NCBI RefSeq assembly: GCF_900109925.1
Contig: NZ_FOBW01000009.1
Span: forward strand, 147,445-211,444
DNA length: 64,000 nucleotides
DNA from: Mesobacillus persicus
Lineage (GTDB): Bacteria > Bacillota > Bacilli > Bacillales > Cytobacillaceae
Reading direction: 5' to 3'
The position numbers and the translations under genes were made by a program. Below the pieces are notes generated by a model that saw only the letters and a program-made list of their open reading frames with translations, was not told the DNA's origin and ran no database searches. Of this stretch, positions 1-10,301 are shown piece by piece; position 1 is the first letter of the stretch, and each line of letters begins with the position of its first letter.

Positions 1-1
1 G

Positions 2-682
2 TATAAGCCAGTGATTGTTCATGGTGGTGGGCCAGCGATAAATGCCATGCTTGATTTATATAAAATTGAATCAAAGTTTCATAACGGATTACGTATTACC
101 AGTGAAGAAACAATGGAAGTTGTCGAGATGGTCCTATCCGGTAAAACGAATCGCCAGCTTGTAGGCTTACTCGAAAAAAACGGACTGAATGCAATTGGCA
201 TAAATGGAAGTGACGGAAAATGTTTGCTTGCTGATTATATTAATAAAGATCAGCTCGGACTTGTTGGTCGAGTAACAATGGTGAACAGTTTCCTCATACA
301 AAAGATGATAGATGAAAATCTCGTGCCTGTCATAACTCCTATTGCATCTGCAAAGGATGGTTTTAGGTTGAATATTAATGCAGATTATGCTGCGGCCGCT
401 GTGGCAAAGGCATTGAATGCGGACCGTTGTTTATTTGTAACAAATGTCGACGGGATTTTAGTTGATGGAGAGCTAGTGAAAGAAACATCAGTAACTGAAA
501 TTCAGAACTATATTGAGGCTGGGCACATTTATGGCGGTATGATTCCAAAGGTTGAATCAGCCATTTCCGTTCTGAATAAAGGGATTGAACAGGTGATGAT
601 TGTTTCTGGTAAAAATGCGTTTTACCAAAACGGTGAATGGGCAGGTACAGCAATCAGTGATAAAGAGAGGATTTTAAAATGA
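2..682 (+). CDS. argB: Acetylglutamate kinase, 5'-truncated by the window edge
   Basis: Phosphorylates N-acetyl-L-glutamate in the second step of arginine synthesis in the cytoplasm. The reading frame is already open at base 2 (Tyr-Lys-Pro), so the GTG at 11 is an internal codon and the true start lies left of the window; about 226 codons remain of a usual 250-260. The glycine-rich VIVHGGGPAI nucleotide-binding loop is at the very start, and LNINADYAAAAVA followed by FVTNVDGIL matches the substrate and ATP-binding part of the amino-acid kinase fold. Its TGA overlaps the argD ATG (ATGA), which indicates translational coupling. Identity is secure; only the N-terminal end is missing. Confidence 0.95.
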   Translation, partial: YKPVIVHGGGPAINAMLDLYKIESKFHNGLRITSEETMEVVEMVLSGKTNRQLVGLLEKNGLNAIGINGSDGKCLLADYINKDQLGLVGRVTMVNSFLIQKMIDENLVPVITPIASAKDGFRLNINADYAAAAVAKALNADRCLFVTNVDGILVDGELVKETSVTEIQNYIEAGHIYGGMIPKVESAISVLNKGIEQVMIVSGKNAFYQNGEWAGTAISDKERILK

Positions 683-1836
683 GCTATTTATTTCCGACAT
701 ATAAACGCTGGGAGGTTGAGCCGGCTCATGCTAAAGGCTCCTATATTACTGGAGTCGATGGAAAAGTTTATCTAGATTTCACTTCTGGAATCGGTGTATG
801 CAATCTTGGTCATTGCCACCCAGAGGTTGAGCAAGCGGTCGTAGAGCAACTGAAAAAGTTTTGGCATGTATCTAATTTATTTCCTCAATCAATTCAAGAA
901 AAAGCAGCTAAATTACTTGTAGAGGCATCCGGATTAGATTTGGTGTTTTTTGCAAATAGTGGGGCCGAGGCGAATGAGGCTGCCATAAAGCTTGCCAGAA
1001 AAGCGACTGGACGTTCTAAGGTTATTTCGTTTACAAATTCCTTCCATGGTCGAACGTTTGGCTCGATGGCAGCAACAGGTCAGGATAAAATTAAGCAAGG
1101 CTTTGGACCAATGCTTGAAACATTTACTCACCTTCCATTTAACGATACAGAATCGCTTTTACAGGAGATAGGGAAAGATACTGCAGCAGTTATACTTGAG
1201 GTTATTCAAGGAGAAGGCGGGATTCATGCAGCTGATGTTGACTTCCTAGCAAATATACAAAAAGCCTGTAAAGAAACAGGTGCATTGGTCATTATTGATG
1301 AAATTCAAACAGGAGTTGGACGTACAGGAAAACCGTTTGCGTTTCAACATTTTAATTTGAAACCAGATATTATCACAGTAGCTAAGGGTCTGGGGAGTGG
1401 ATTCCCGATTGGTGCAGTGATAGGGAAGGGAAACTTACAGGATGCGTTCGGGCCAGGTAGTCACGGTTCAACATTTGGTGGAAATCCAATGGCAGTTTCC
1501 GCAGCTATTGCAACAATGGAGCTGATCTTTGAGGGAGCTTTTTTAAATGAATCAGCATCAATGGGAGAATACCTATTTGAACAAATCACCACAAAACTTG
1601 GGGAATTAGATGGAGTCAAGGAAGTAAGAGGGCTGGGTCTCATGCTCGGCATTGAAATATCTGCAAATATCGCAGAGGTACTTTCAACACTTAGGTCAAA
1701 AGGATTAATTGCTTTGCCAGCCGGTGAAAATGTTATCCGATTACTGCCTCCTCTCAACATTACTAAAGCAGAGGTTGATCAGGCGGTTGATTTACTCGAA
1801 AAAACATTGAGTCATATAACTTCGGCAACTGTATAG
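679..1836 (+). CDS. argD: Acetylornithine aminotransferase
   Basis: PLP-dependent class-III aminotransferase converting N-acetylglutamate semialdehyde to N-acetylornithine. The 385-residue length is normal for ArgD. Visible motifs are FANSGAEANEAAIKLARKAT (PLP phosphate binding), IIDEIQTGVGRTGK, and the Schiff-base lysine in VAKGLGSGFPIGAV (about residue 236). The start codon overlaps the argB stop by 4 bases. A 76-base gap separates it from carA with no terminator seen, so the operon probably continues into carAB and argF. The order argB-argD-carA-carB-argF is the classical Bacillus arginine operon. An ornithine aminotransferase is the only realistic alternative, and context argues against it. 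Confidence 0.95.
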   Translation: MSYLFPTYKRWEVEPAHAKGSYITGVDGKVYLDFTSGIGVCNLGHCHPEVEQAVVEQLKKFWHVSNLFPQSIQEKAAKLLVEASGLDLVFFANSGAEANEAAIKLARKATGRSKVISFTNSFHGRTFGSMAATGQDKIKQGFGPMLETFTHLPFNDTESLLQEIGKDTAAVILEVIQGEGGIHAADVDFLANIQKACKETGALVIIDEIQTGVGRTGKPFAFQHFNLKPDIITVAKGLGSGFPIGAVIGKGNLQDAFGPGSHGSTFGGNPMAVSAAIATMELIFEGAFLNESASMGEYLFEQITTKLGELDGVKEVRGLGLMLGIEISANIAEVLSTLRSKGLIALPAGENVIRLLPPLNITKAEVDQAVDLLEKTLSHITSATV

Positions 1837-1912
1837 CCGAGTATTTTTTAGAATATAAATGAATAATTATTTACCAAAACATATAATTATTCAATTAAAT
1901 AAGAGGTGAATT

Positions 1913-2992
1913 ATGGACGGTTATTTACATCTAAGTGAAGGGGTATCCTATGAAGGCTCATGGGTGGGGAAAGCACCTGATTGTGAGATTGCAGGAGAGA
2001 TTGTGTTTTTTACTGGAATGACTGGATACCAGGAAGTCTTAACGGATCCATCCTATAAAGGGCAAATCATTGTTTTTACGTATCCGCTTATTGGCAATTA
2101 CGGGATTAATAAAGAAGATGCAGAAAGCAAAAAGCCCCAACCGGCAGCTGTCATAGTATATGAATCTGAGAGAAATTGTTTCCACTATGAAGCGGAGATG
2201 AGTATGAGTCAATATTTACAAAAGTGGGATATTCCAGTGCTGTCTCATGTCGATACCCGTTCGGTGGTTAAGAAAATTCGTGAACATGGATCGATGCCAG
2301 CGGTGCTATCCACACATGAAAACTTTGAGGGTGGATTTACTCTTCAGTCTGACTTAAAAGTCCCTCAGGTATCAACTCCAAAAACAGTTGTTTATGGGGA
2401 AGGAAAGACTCATATTGTCCTTTTTGATTTTGGTTACAAAAAATCCATTCTAGATAGTTTACTAGAAAGAGATTGCAAGGTGACAGTTGTCCCTTATGAT
2501 AGCACCTTTGATTATATTCAATCCCTTTGTCCCGATGGCATCCTCTTATCAAATGGACCGGGTGATCCAAAAGACTTGAAGAGAAACCTTCCACAAATTA
2601 AGAAGGTAATCGAACAGTTTCCAACGCTAGGTATTTGTCTTGGACATCAACTTGCAGCACTCGCTTTAGGTGCGGATACAAAAAAGATGTTGTTTGGTCA
2701 TCGTGGGGCAAACCAACCTGTATGCGATCATGTTTCAGGAAAAGTATTCATGTCGTCACAGAACCACAGCTATGTAGTTGATGAACAAACCCTGACGAAA
2801 GCGGGCCTGTCAGCACGTTTTATTAATTCTAATGATAACTCTGTGGAAGGTCTGTCTCATCAAACTTTGCCACTTGTAACCGTCCAATTTCATCCAGAGG
2901 CACATCCAGGACCAGCAGATAGTGAATTTATTTTTGCCGAATTTATTAATCTTGTTGAAACAACGAAGCGGAGAGTAGTGAATTATGCCTAA
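1913..2992 (+). CDS. carA: Carbamoyl-phosphate synthase, small (glutaminase) subunit, arginine-type
   Basis: Releases ammonia from glutamine and channels it to CarB for carbamoyl phosphate synthesis. The N-terminal CPSase small-subunit domain (VFFTGMTGYQEVLTDPSY, YPLIGNYGI) is followed by a class-I amidotransferase domain with the nucleophile in GICLGHQLAAL (Cys near residue 242) and the His/Glu pair in FHPEAHPGP. An AAGAGGTGA ribosome site lies just ahead of the ATG at 1913. The 3' end overlaps carB by 8 bases. Placement between argD and argF identifies the arginine-dedicated copy; a pyrimidine copy (pyrAA) is expected elsewhere in such genomes. Confidence 0.95.
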   Translation: MDGYLHLSEGVSYEGSWVGKAPDCEIAGEIVFFTGMTGYQEVLTDPSYKGQIIVFTYPLIGNYGINKEDAESKKPQPAAVIVYESERNCFHYEAEMSMSQYLQKWDIPVLSHVDTRSVVKKIREHGSMPAVLSTHENFEGGFTLQSDLKVPQVSTPKTVVYGEGKTHIVLFDFGYKKSILDSLLERDCKVTVVPYDSTFDYIQSLCPDGILLSNGPGDPKDLKRNLPQIKKVIEQFPTLGICLGHQLAALALGADTKKMLFGHRGANQPVCDHVSGKVFMSSQNHSYVVDEQTLTKAGLSARFINSNDNSVEGLSHQTLPLVTVQFHPEAHPGPADSEFIFAEFINLVETTKRRVVNYA

Positions 2993-5900
2993 AGACAATA
3001 GTATTAAATCCATCTTAGTTATTGGCTCGGGCCCGATAATCATTGGCCAGGCGGCTGAATTTGATTACGCAGGAACCCAGGCGTGTATTGCCTTAAAAGA
3101 AGAAGGATATCGAGTCATCCTGCTTAATAATAATCCAGCAACAGTCATGACGGATCCTGAATTTGCTGATGCGATATATTTTGAACCGATGACAGTAGAA
3201 AGCGTAGTAAAAATCATTGAAAAAGAGAAACCTGATGGGCTCCTTGCAACATTAGGAGGTCAAGCTGGATTAAATATGGCCTTTCAGTTAAGTGAACATG
3301 GAATCATCGAAAAATACGGACTTAAGGTATTAGGAACTTCCATTGAATCAATTAAACAAGGGGAAGATCGTGATGCCTTTAGAAATCTAATGTATGAGCT
3401 AAACGAACCTGTGCCTGAGAGTGAAGTGGTTCATAGTGTGGATGAGGCCTTAAATTTCGCAAAAACAACAGGATACCCTGTCATCGTTAGGCCGGCATAC
3501 ACCCTCGGTGGTACAGGTGGAGGGATTGCTCCAACTGAGGAAGAGTTACTTAGTTTAGTAAGTGGCGGTCTGAACGAAAGTCCAATTCATCAATGTTTAA
3601 TCGAGAAAAGTATTGCCGGATTCAAGGAAGTCGAATATGAAATGATGCGAGATGCTAATGGAACTTGCATTGCGATTTGCAATATGGAAAACTTCGATCC
3701 TGTGGGAATCCATACAGGAGATTCAATCGTTGTTGCCCCTTCACAAACGTTGACAGATCGTGAATACCAAATGTTACGGACTTCAGCAGTCAAAATTATC
3801 TCAGCTCTAGGAATCGTTGGTGGGTGTAATATCCAGTTTGCCCTTGACCCTGAGAGTAAAAATTACTATTTAATTGAAGTGAATCCCCGGGTTAGCCGAT
3901 CCTCAGCCTTGGCATCAAAAGCGACTGGTTACCCAATTGCAAGAATGGCAGCTAAACTTGCGGTGGGTCATTTGTTATCGGAAATAAAAAATCCAGTAAC
4001 AGGAAATACGTTTGCAAGCTATGAGCCTGCACTAGATTATGTTGTGGTGAAGATCCCTAAATGGCCATTTGATAAATTCCCAAATATCGAAAGGCGCCTC
4101 GGGACGCAAATGAAGGCAACCGGTGAGGCAATGGGGATTGATCGGAATTTTGAACGAGCCTTAATGAAAACCGTACGTTCTTTAGATATGAAAATATCTG
4201 ATTTATCTCAGAAGCTGTTTGAAAAGAAAACAATAGAAGAGTTAAACTCAATGCTTTCTCAGCAGTCGGATGAGCGATTATTTATCGTGATGGAGCTACT
4301 ACGACGTGGAGTAAGCAAACAAATGATACATGATACTACCCGAATAGACCTGTTTTTCCTAACAAGACTAGAATCGATTGTCCAGATTGAGGCAGATATC
4401 GCTGCAGTGAACGCTAGTAGTGTCACTAAAAAACAACTAGGACACTATAAGGAAAAAGGTTTCAGTGATGATTATCTTGCTAAGTCATGGAATATGTCAG
4501 AAAAAGAAATAAGAAGCCTTAGAAATGAGTTAGGAATCAAGCCAAGCTATAAAATGGTGGATACATGTGCGGCTGAGTTTGCTTCCACTTCAAATTATTT
4601 TTACTCCTGTTATTTTGGTGAAAATGAGTCGCCTAAGACAGATAAACGAAAAGTGTTAATCGTGGGTAGTGGGCCTATTCGAATCGGTCAAGGGGTTGAG
4701 TTTGACTACTGTTCTGTCCATGGTGTACTTGCATTAAAAGAGGAAAATATCGAGACAATTATGATTAATAATAACCCTGAAACGGTTAGTACCGATTTTG
4801 CTCTTTCAGATCGTCTTTATTTTGAACCGCTTTGCTTAGAAGAGATTTTGGATGTTATTGAAGTCGAGGGGATTCAAGAGGTGATTGTGCAACTAGGTGG
4901 TCAAACAGCACTTAATTTAGCAAAAGGATTAGAAGAGCATGGGATTAAGTTGCTTGGCACAAGCTCTGAACTGATTGACTTATTTGAGGACCGAGATAAA
5001 TTTTACAGACTCCTTGATAAACTAAGCATCCCAAGGGTAAGGGGAATGACAGCGGAGAATCAACAGGAGTTAATCGACGCAGTTCAGACGATTGGTTATC
5101 CAGTGTTAATCCGTCCGTCGTACGTCATTGGTGGTCAGGATATGATCGTCATTGAGAATAAAATGGAAATGCATGCTCATTTAGAGGCTAATATCATTCA
5201 ATACCCAGTATTAATCGACCAGTTTTTGCCAGCCAGAGAGGCGGAAATCGATCTTGCTGCTAATGGAAAGCATATGATTGTCCCAGCCATCATGGAACAT
5301 ATTGAAAGAACTGGGGTACATTCTGGAGATAGCTTATCGATGATTCCTGCTCAGGGACTGTCGAGTACGGTCGAAGAGAAAATTATTGATTATGCATCTA
5401 GGATTGTAAATGAGACTGGGTATGTAGGTTTGATGAATATCCAATATATTATTTCCGGTGAAAAAGTTTACATCCTTGAAGTAAATCCACGTTCAAGTCG
5501 AACGATGCCGATTGTGAGCAAGGTAACAGGTGTGCCATTAGTCAATAAAGCGACAAAAATATTGCTCGGGAAATATGATTTGTCGAAAAATGAATTGCCC
5601 GTATTTTCTAATGGACCAAGTCCATATGTATGTGTAAAATATCCGGTCTTTTCTAACTTTGCTTTGAGGGGTCTCGATCTTAAAACTGGTCCTCAAATGA
5701 TGTCTACCGGTGAGGGGATAAGTATTGGAGCAACAATCGAAGAATCATTAAATAAATACTTTATTTCCCTTTCCGGGAAGATGAAGGGGAACCGAATTCT
5801 TTATACCAGTTGTGATCCTGAAATTCTTGTAGAAGCCGCAGAAAGTGGAATAAAACTTGAACGATATGCGGGCGACTTAGATAAGGTTGAAGGTATTGTT

Positions 5901-6092
5901 GGAGTTCTTTGCCTGGGCAATAGCGATGTAGATGTTTTCCTTCGTCAGTGGGCCATCCGACAACGTAGACTCGTTTTCTCACAAGAAGAAACCTTAAAAG
6001 CATACTTTCAAGCGAGTACAGCAAAAGAGTGGAGTGTTAAGCCCATGGGAGAATGGTTAAAACATATAGAAAAGGGCGTGGCAATGAAATGA
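2985..6092 (+). CDS. carB: Carbamoyl-phosphate synthase, large subunit, arginine-type
   Basis: Makes carbamoyl phosphate from bicarbonate, ammonia and two ATP. The 1035 residues show the expected internal duplication: an ATP-grasp half opening with VIGSGPIIIGQAAEFDYAG and a second half opening with IVGSGPIRIGQGVEFDYCS near residue 560, each ending with a conserved EVNPR(V/S)SR motif. A linker oligomerisation domain sits between them and a short C-terminal regulatory domain after about residue 930. The length is nearer the arginine-type CarB of Bacillus than the longer pyrimidine enzyme. The gene overlaps carA upstream and the argF ATG downstream. Confidence 0.95.
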   Translation: MPKDNSIKSILVIGSGPIIIGQAAEFDYAGTQACIALKEEGYRVILLNNNPATVMTDPEFADAIYFEPMTVESVVKIIEKEKPDGLLATLGGQAGLNMAFQLSEHGIIEKYGLKVLGTSIESIKQGEDRDAFRNLMYELNEPVPESEVVHSVDEALNFAKTTGYPVIVRPAYTLGGTGGGIAPTEEELLSLVSGGLNESPIHQCLIEKSIAGFKEVEYEMMRDANGTCIAICNMENFDPVGIHTGDSIVVAPSQTLTDREYQMLRTSAVKIISALGIVGGCNIQFALDPESKNYYLIEVNPRVSRSSALASKATGYPIARMAAKLAVGHLLSEIKNPVTGNTFASYEPALDYVVVKIPKWPFDKFPNIERRLGTQMKATGEAMGIDRNFERALMKTVRSLDMKISDLSQKLFEKKTIEELNSMLSQQSDERLFIVMELLRRGVSKQMIHDTTRIDLFFLTRLESIVQIEADIAAVNASSVTKKQLGHYKEKGFSDDYLAKSWNMSEKEIRSLRNELGIKPSYKMVDTCAAEFASTSNYFYSCYFGENESPKTDKRKVLIVGSGPIRIGQGVEFDYCSVHGVLALKEENIETIMINNNPETVSTDFALSDRLYFEPLCLEEILDVIEVEGIQEVIVQLGGQTALNLAKGLEEHGIKLLGTSSELIDLFEDRDKFYRLLDKLSIPRVRGMTAENQQELIDAVQTIGYPVLIRPSYVIGGQDMIVIENKMEMHAHLEANIIQYPVLIDQFLPAREAEIDLAANGKHMIVPAIMEHIERTGVHSGDSLSMIPAQGLSSTVEEKIIDYASRIVNETGYVGLMNIQYIISGEKVYILEVNPRSSRTMPIVSKVTGVPLVNKATKILLGKYDLSKNELPVFSNGPSPYVCVKYPVFSNFALRGLDLKTGPQMMSTGEGISIGATIEESLNKYFISLSGKMKGNRILYTSCDPEILVEAAESGIKLERYAGDLDKVEGIVGVLCLGNSDVDVFLRQWAIRQRRLVFSQEETLKAYFQASTAKEWSVKPMGEWLKHIEKGVAMK

Positions 6093-7042
6093 GTGAGTCT
6101 CAGCAATCAACGATAAGTAAGGTTTCCTTAAAGGGAAAGCATTTTCTGACCATCTCCGAATTTTCCAATGAGGAGATTGAGCTGTTAATTGATAAAGCAG
6201 TAGAATTAAAATCAAAAGGAACAGAGTATAAACCATTGTCAGGGAAAATCCTTGCGATGATTTTTGAAAAAAACTCAACAAGGACACGGATGTCGTTTGA
6301 GGCGGGCATGCTTCAACTTGGCGGTCACGCAATTTTTATGAATACTCAAGATTCCCAATTGGGCCGAGGAGAGACAATTGCTGATACCGCTCAAGTACTC
6401 TCTCAATATGTCAATGCGATTATGATTCGAACCCATTCCCATGACAGAATTGAGGAACTTTCAAGGCATTCTGATGTCCCTGTAGTAAATGGCCTAACTG
6501 ATTTAGCCCATCCTTGCCAAGCCTTAGCAGATATTTTAACTTTAAAGGAGAAAAAGGGTAAAGTTAAAGGGCTGAAAATGGCTTATGTTGGCGATGGAAA
6601 TAATGTGGCCAACTCCTTAATGGTTATTTGTGCTAAATTAGGAATCAATTTTGCAATTGCTGCTCCTAAGAACTATTTTCCTGATGAGAAAATAATTAAA
6701 AAATGCGAGCAAATTGCCGACCAAACCGGTTGTGAAATTTTGATAACAGAAGATCCAGTTCAAGCAGTAAAGGATGCAGATGCAGTATACGCTGATGTCT
6801 GGACTAGTATGGGCCAAGAGGAGGAAAATGAGCAACGTTTGAAAGACTTTAACGGATATCAAATAAATGAAGCTCTTGTTAGCCATGCGAAGGCGGATTA
6901 TCTTTTCATGCACTGTCTACCAGCCCACCGAGAGGAAGAAGTATCATCGGGAGTTATTGATGGACCAAACTCAGTCGTATTCCAGCAAGCTGGTAATCGA
7001 CTTCATGCACAAAAGGCATTATTAGTTGAACTCCTAAAGTAG
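6089..7042 (+). CDS. argF: Ornithine carbamoyltransferase
   Basis: Transfers the carbamoyl group made by CarAB to ornithine, giving citrulline. The start is taken as ATG 6089 (MSESQQS), which overlaps the carB stop as ATGA and follows AAAGGGCG; the open frame extends back to 6053 but that start lies inside carB without a ribosome site. This gives 317 residues, the family norm. Carbamoyl-phosphate binding motif STRTRMSFEAG is near residue 64, HPCQALAD in the middle, and the ornithine-loop motif HCLPAHREEEV near residue 275. It is the last gene of the operon, followed by a strong terminator. Confidence 0.95.
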   Translation: MSESQQSTISKVSLKGKHFLTISEFSNEEIELLIDKAVELKSKGTEYKPLSGKILAMIFEKNSTRTRMSFEAGMLQLGGHAIFMNTQDSQLGRGETIADTAQVLSQYVNAIMIRTHSHDRIEELSRHSDVPVVNGLTDLAHPCQALADILTLKEKKGKVKGLKMAYVGDGNNVANSLMVICAKLGINFAIAAPKNYFPDEKIIKKCEQIADQTGCEILITEDPVQAVKDADAVYADVWTSMGQEEENEQRLKDFNGYQINEALVSHAKADYLFMHCLPAHREEEVSSGVIDGPNSVVFQQAGNRLHAQKALLVELLK

Positions 7043-7095
7043 AAAAAAACTAATGTACGTGCGATGAATCAGGAAAGACCTAATATTTATTATTT

Positions 7096-7129
7096 ACGTG
7101 AATTGTTTAAGCGATTCACGTCTTTTTTT
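7096..7129 (+). terminator. Rho-independent terminator of the arginine operon
   Basis: An 8-bp stem ACGTGAAT (7096-7103) pairs with ATTCACGT (7114-7121) around a 10-base loop and runs into a T-rich tail, 54 bases after the argF stop. Confidence 0.85.
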
Positions 7130-7241
7130 ATTCGGGGATGTCCTTTAAAGAGTCAGCCTTTGGGCAAATTTCCCTTCATTAGAAGTAACCATATAGGCCA
7201 TAATAATATAGCAAAGACATTGAGAGGGAGGAGGCAGGTAT

Positions 7242-7430
7242 ATGGGCCAAAACCGACAATTTCGTGCGGGACAAAAGGCGCCAAATAATGGTGTGTATAT
7301 TGAAATCGGCGAAACAGGAAGCAATGTCAACAATCCACAAAAGATTAAATTAAATGCTGGGGACCATTTTCCAGAAAACTCTAATCATAACCGGCTTTGG
7401 ACGTATCATAAAATCCATAGAGGTACTTAA
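7242..7430 (+). CDS. yjzC: YjzC family small protein
   Basis: A 62-residue conserved Bacillus protein of unknown function. The start MGQNRQFRAGQKAPNNGVY and the IEIGETGS core match the YjzC family as I know it. A strong purine-rich ribosome site (GGGAGGAGG) precedes ATG 7242. The gene stands alone between the argF terminator and the clpB promoter. It has many Gly/Asn/Lys residues and no signal peptide or membrane segment. Position after argF is the same as in B. subtilis. No function should be inferred. Confidence 0.85.
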   Translation: MGQNRQFRAGQKAPNNGVYIEIGETGSNVNNPQKIKLNAGDHFPENSNHNRLWTYHKIHRGT

Positions 7431-7540
7431 AAATTGTTAGCGCTATGTGGATCTCTCAAACTAAGGTAAATGATATACGGCCGAGGCAGTTTGTTGTTTG
7501 ACTATCCTACTTGAGGGCGTTGAAGCTAGATATAAGTAAT

Positions 7541-7572
7541 AAGGCCATCCGGAAGAGGATGGCTTTATTTTT
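7541..7572 (+). terminator. Terminator between yjzC and clpB
   Basis: A stem of about 10 bp, AAGGCCATCC (7541-7550) with GGATGGCTTT (7557-7566), has a 6-base loop and a T-rich tail. It lies just ahead of the clpB -10 element, so it isolates clpB from upstream transcription. Confidence 0.75.
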
Positions 7573-7586
7573 CGTTCATACGAGGA

Positions 7587-7617
7587 TATAATGAAGTAAA
7601 GGTCAAAAATGGTCAAA
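7587..7617 (+). promoter_or_regulatory. clpB promoter -10 and CtsR operator
   Basis: TATAAT at 7587-7592 is the best -10 element; no clear -35 is visible. Directly downstream, at 7601-7617, lies the tandem heptad GGTCAAA-AAT-GGTCAAA, which fits the published CtsR consensus RGTCAAANANRGTCAAA at every defined base. The operator would cover the transcription start and early leader, 15 bases before the clpB ATG. CtsR repression with release on heat or protein stress is inferred from the known regulon. Confidence 0.88.
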
Positions 7618-7631
7618 TAGGGGGAATTCCA

Positions 7632-10232
7632 ATGGATATTAACTCGATGACTGAAAAGATGCAACAAGCAGTTCTTCAGGCACAATCATTAGCTGCTGAA
7701 CAAAGCCAGCAGGAGGTAGATGATGTCCATTTATTTCTATCAATGCTAACTCAAGATGATGGTCTAGCATCTACGATTCTTGCTAGGCTTGGGGAAGACG
7801 TTGATCTGTACAAAACCGACTTACAAGTTGCAGTACAGAAAAAACCGCAGGTAACGGGTAGTGGAGCAGAAGCTGGAAAACTGTACATCACCTCTACTCT
7901 GCAAAGGCTTCTTGTCAATGCAGAAAAAGAAATGAAACAATTCCAAGATGAATTTCTTTCGGCTGAACATATTATGCTAGCTTTACAAATATCCGATGTA
8001 TCGGATGCAAATAGACTTATGAAAAAAAACAACATCACTCGAGAGCAATTACTTACAGTGATTAAAGATTTAAGGGGGAGTCAAAGAGTGACCTCACAAA
8101 ATCCGGAAGCAGGCTATGATGCCTTGAAAAAATATGGTCGAGATTTAGTCGAAGAGGCGAGATTTGGAAAAATGGATCCGGTCATTGGGCGAGACAGTGA
8201 AATCAGAAACGTAATTAGGATTTTATCACGTAAGACAAAGAATAATCCGGTCCTAATTGGTGAGCCGGGAGTTGGGAAAACTGCGATTGTGGAGGGTTTG
8301 GCCCAAAGAATTGTTAGACGTGATGTTCCAGAAGGCTTAAAGGATAAGACGATTTTCTCCCTGGATATTGGTTCTCTTATTGCAGGAGCAAAGTTTAGGG
8401 GGGAGTTTGAAGAAAGACTAAAGGCAGTTTTAAGTGAGGTTAAGAAAAGTGAGGGGAAAATCCTACTTTTTATCGATGAACTTCATACGATTGTTGGTGC
8501 AGGAAAGACTGAGGGAGCGATGGATGCGGGAAATATGTTAAAGCCCATGCTTGCAAGAGGAGAGCTTCATTGTATTGGAGCAACTACACTTGATGAGCAC
8601 CGAAAATATATCGAAAAAGACCCAGCCTTAGAACGTAGATTTCAGCAGGTTTTAGTTGAGGAGCCTACAGTGGAAGATACTATCTCTATTCTTAGGGGAT
8701 TGAAGGAAAGGTTCGAAATTCATCATGGGGTAAATATCCATGATCGCTCAATCGTCGCTGCTGCCACTCTTTCCGACAGATATATAACTGAGCGCTTTCT
8801 CCCAGATAAAGCAATCGACCTTGTCGATGAAGCTTGTGCCATGATCCGTACGGAAATTGACTCAATGCCGATTGAACTTGATGAGGTTACTAGAAAAATT
8901 ATGCAATTGGAAATTGAAGAAGCGGCCTTACAGAAGGAGAAAGATGATGCTAGCCGGGAACGGCTATATGCTCTGCAAAAGGACCTAGCCAATTTAAGAG
9001 AGAATGCCAATGTGATGAAGGGAAGATGGGAAAAAGAAAAGGGCGATATCCAAAGTGTACGGAAAAAGCGAGAGATGCTTGAAAAATTACGACATGAACT
9101 TGAAAAAGCAGAAAATGATTATGACTTGAACAAAGCGGCTGAACTCCGCCATGGGAAAATTCCAGCACTTGAGAATGAACTAAAAGAAATCGAGCAGCTA
9201 ATGATTGATGGAGGAGAAGAGAGGCTCCTTCGTGAAGAGGTAACCGAGGAAGAAATTGCTTCTATTGTCGCCAGGTGGACAGGTATTCCGGTGACTAGGC
9301 TAGTAGAAGGAGAACGGGAAAAGCTTTTGCGACTTGAGAGCATTCTGCAAAAACGGGTTGTAGGTCAAGAGGAGGCGGTGTCTCTTGTTTCTGATGCTGT
9401 ACTTAGAGCAAGAGCAGGGATAAAAGATCCGAATCGACCGATTGGCTCTTTTATCTTTTTAGGACCAACAGGGGTTGGTAAGACAGAGCTTGTCAAAACA
9501 TTAGCACAAGCCCTATTTGACAGTGAAGATCAAATGATTCGACTAGATATGTCGGAGTATATGGAGAAACATTCTGTATCAAGATTAGTCGGAGCGCCTC
9601 CAGGTTATGTGGGCTATGAAGAGGGAGGGCAATTGACGGAAGCTGTCAGGAGAAAACCTTATTCTGTCATTCTGTTTGATGAAATTGAAAAGGCCCATCC
9701 AGAAGTGTTTAATATTTTATTGCAAATGTTAGATGACGGCCGAATTACAGATTCCCAGGGGCGATTGGTCGATTTTAAAAACACTGTGATTATTATGACA
9801 TCGAATATTGGTTCCCACTTTCTCCTTGAACAACCAGGAAATGAAGAAGGTATATCCGAAGGGGCTAGGAAAAATGTTATGGGCCAACTTCGGAATCATT
9901 TCCGCCCAGAGTTTTTAAATCGGGTGGATGAAATTATTCTATTCAAACCACTGCATCTTAATGAAATTAAATCAATCGTTGTTAAAATGCTAGGTGAATT
10001 ACAGAAACGATTAAGTAATCAGCATATTCAAGTTACCATCAGTGAAGACGCAAAAGAGTTTATCGCGATAAATGGTTTTGATCCTGTCTATGGAGCGAGG
10101 CCATTAAAAAGGTATATTCAAAGGAATGTCGAAACCAAACTAGCGAAGGAGATTATCGCAGGGAGGATTCACGACAAGAGCGTTGTAGAAATTACGATTA
10201 ATGGGGAAGGTCTACAACTGGAGATAAAATAA
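7632..10232 (+). CDS. clpB: ATP-dependent chaperone/disaggregase ClpB
   Basis: Hexameric AAA+ disaggregase that threads aggregated proteins together with DnaK. At 866 residues it is full length: Clp_N repeats (1-150), first AAA+ domain with Walker A GEPGVGKT (about residue 206) and Walker [10 protein letters not shown], a coiled-coil middle domain (about 400-530, with runs of Glu and Lys) that separates ClpB from ClpA, and a second AAA+ domain with GPTGVGKT (about 610) and the C-terminal small domain. It lacks a ClpP-docking tripeptide. It is preceded by a CtsR operator and followed by its own terminator, so it is monocistronic. B. subtilis 168 has no clpB here; several other bacilli do. Confidence 0.95.
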   Translation: MDINSMTEKMQQAVLQAQSLAAEQSQQEVDDVHLFLSMLTQDDGLASTILARLGEDVDLYKTDLQVAVQKKPQVTGSGAEAGKLYITSTLQRLLVNAEKEMKQFQDEFLSAEHIMLALQISDVSDANRLMKKNNITREQLLTVIKDLRGSQRVTSQNPEAGYDALKKYGRDLVEEARFGKMDPVIGRDSEIRNVIRILSRKTKNNPVLIGEPGVGKTAIVEGLAQRIVRRDVPEGLKDKTIFSLDIGSLIAGAKFRGEFEERLKAVLSEVKKSEGKILLFIDELHTIVGAGKTEGAMDAGNMLKPMLARGELHCIGATTLDEHRKYIEKDPALERRFQQVLVEEPTVEDTISILRGLKERFEIHHGVNIHDRSIVAAATLSDRYITERFLPDKAIDLVDEACAMIRTEIDSMPIELDEVTRKIMQLEIEEAALQKEKDDASRERLYALQKDLANLRENANVMKGRWEKEKGDIQSVRKKREMLEKLRHELEKAENDYDLNKAAELRHGKIPALENELKEIEQLMIDGGEERLLREEVTEEEIASIVARWTGIPVTRLVEGEREKLLRLESILQKRVVGQEEAVSLVSDAVLRARAGIKDPNRPIGSFIFLGPTGVGKTELVKTLAQALFDSEDQMIRLDMSEYMEKHSVSRLVGAPPGYVGYEEGGQLTEAVRRKPYSVILFDEIEKAHPEVFNILLQMLDDGRITDSQGRLVDFKNTVIIMTSNIGSHFLLEQPGNEEGISEGARKNVMGQLRNHFRPEFLNRVDEIILFKPLHLNEIKSIVVKMLGELQKRLSNQHIQVTISEDAKEFIAINGFDPVYGARPLKRYIQRNVETKLAKEIIAGRIHDKSVVEITINGEGLQLEIK

Positions 10233-10234
10233 AA

Positions 10235-10295
10235 GGCTGTTCTCGTAAGCTATTTTGTATCTTATATAAAAAAGCAACAAGGTTAAGAAAAGAGC
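10235..10295. repeat. Element A, short internally deleted copy (A1)
   Basis: It begins GGCTGTTCTCGTAAGC and ends CAACAAGGTTAAGAAAAGAGC, which are the two ends of the dispersed repeat A with nearly all the interior missing. The ends are imperfect inverted copies of each other. It sits between the clpB stop and the terminator. Confidence 0.6.
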
Positions 10296-10301
10296 GAAAT
10301 A

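Noticed and set aside
375..653. Minus-strand open frame of 92 codons inside argB
   Set aside because: It lies wholly within a well-conserved gene, lacks a ribosome site and has no recognisable protein features; a shadow frame.
6053..6088. Upstream extension of argF
   Set aside because: The extra 12 codons lie inside carB and precede the ATGA overlap; the 6089 start has a ribosome site and gives the normal length.
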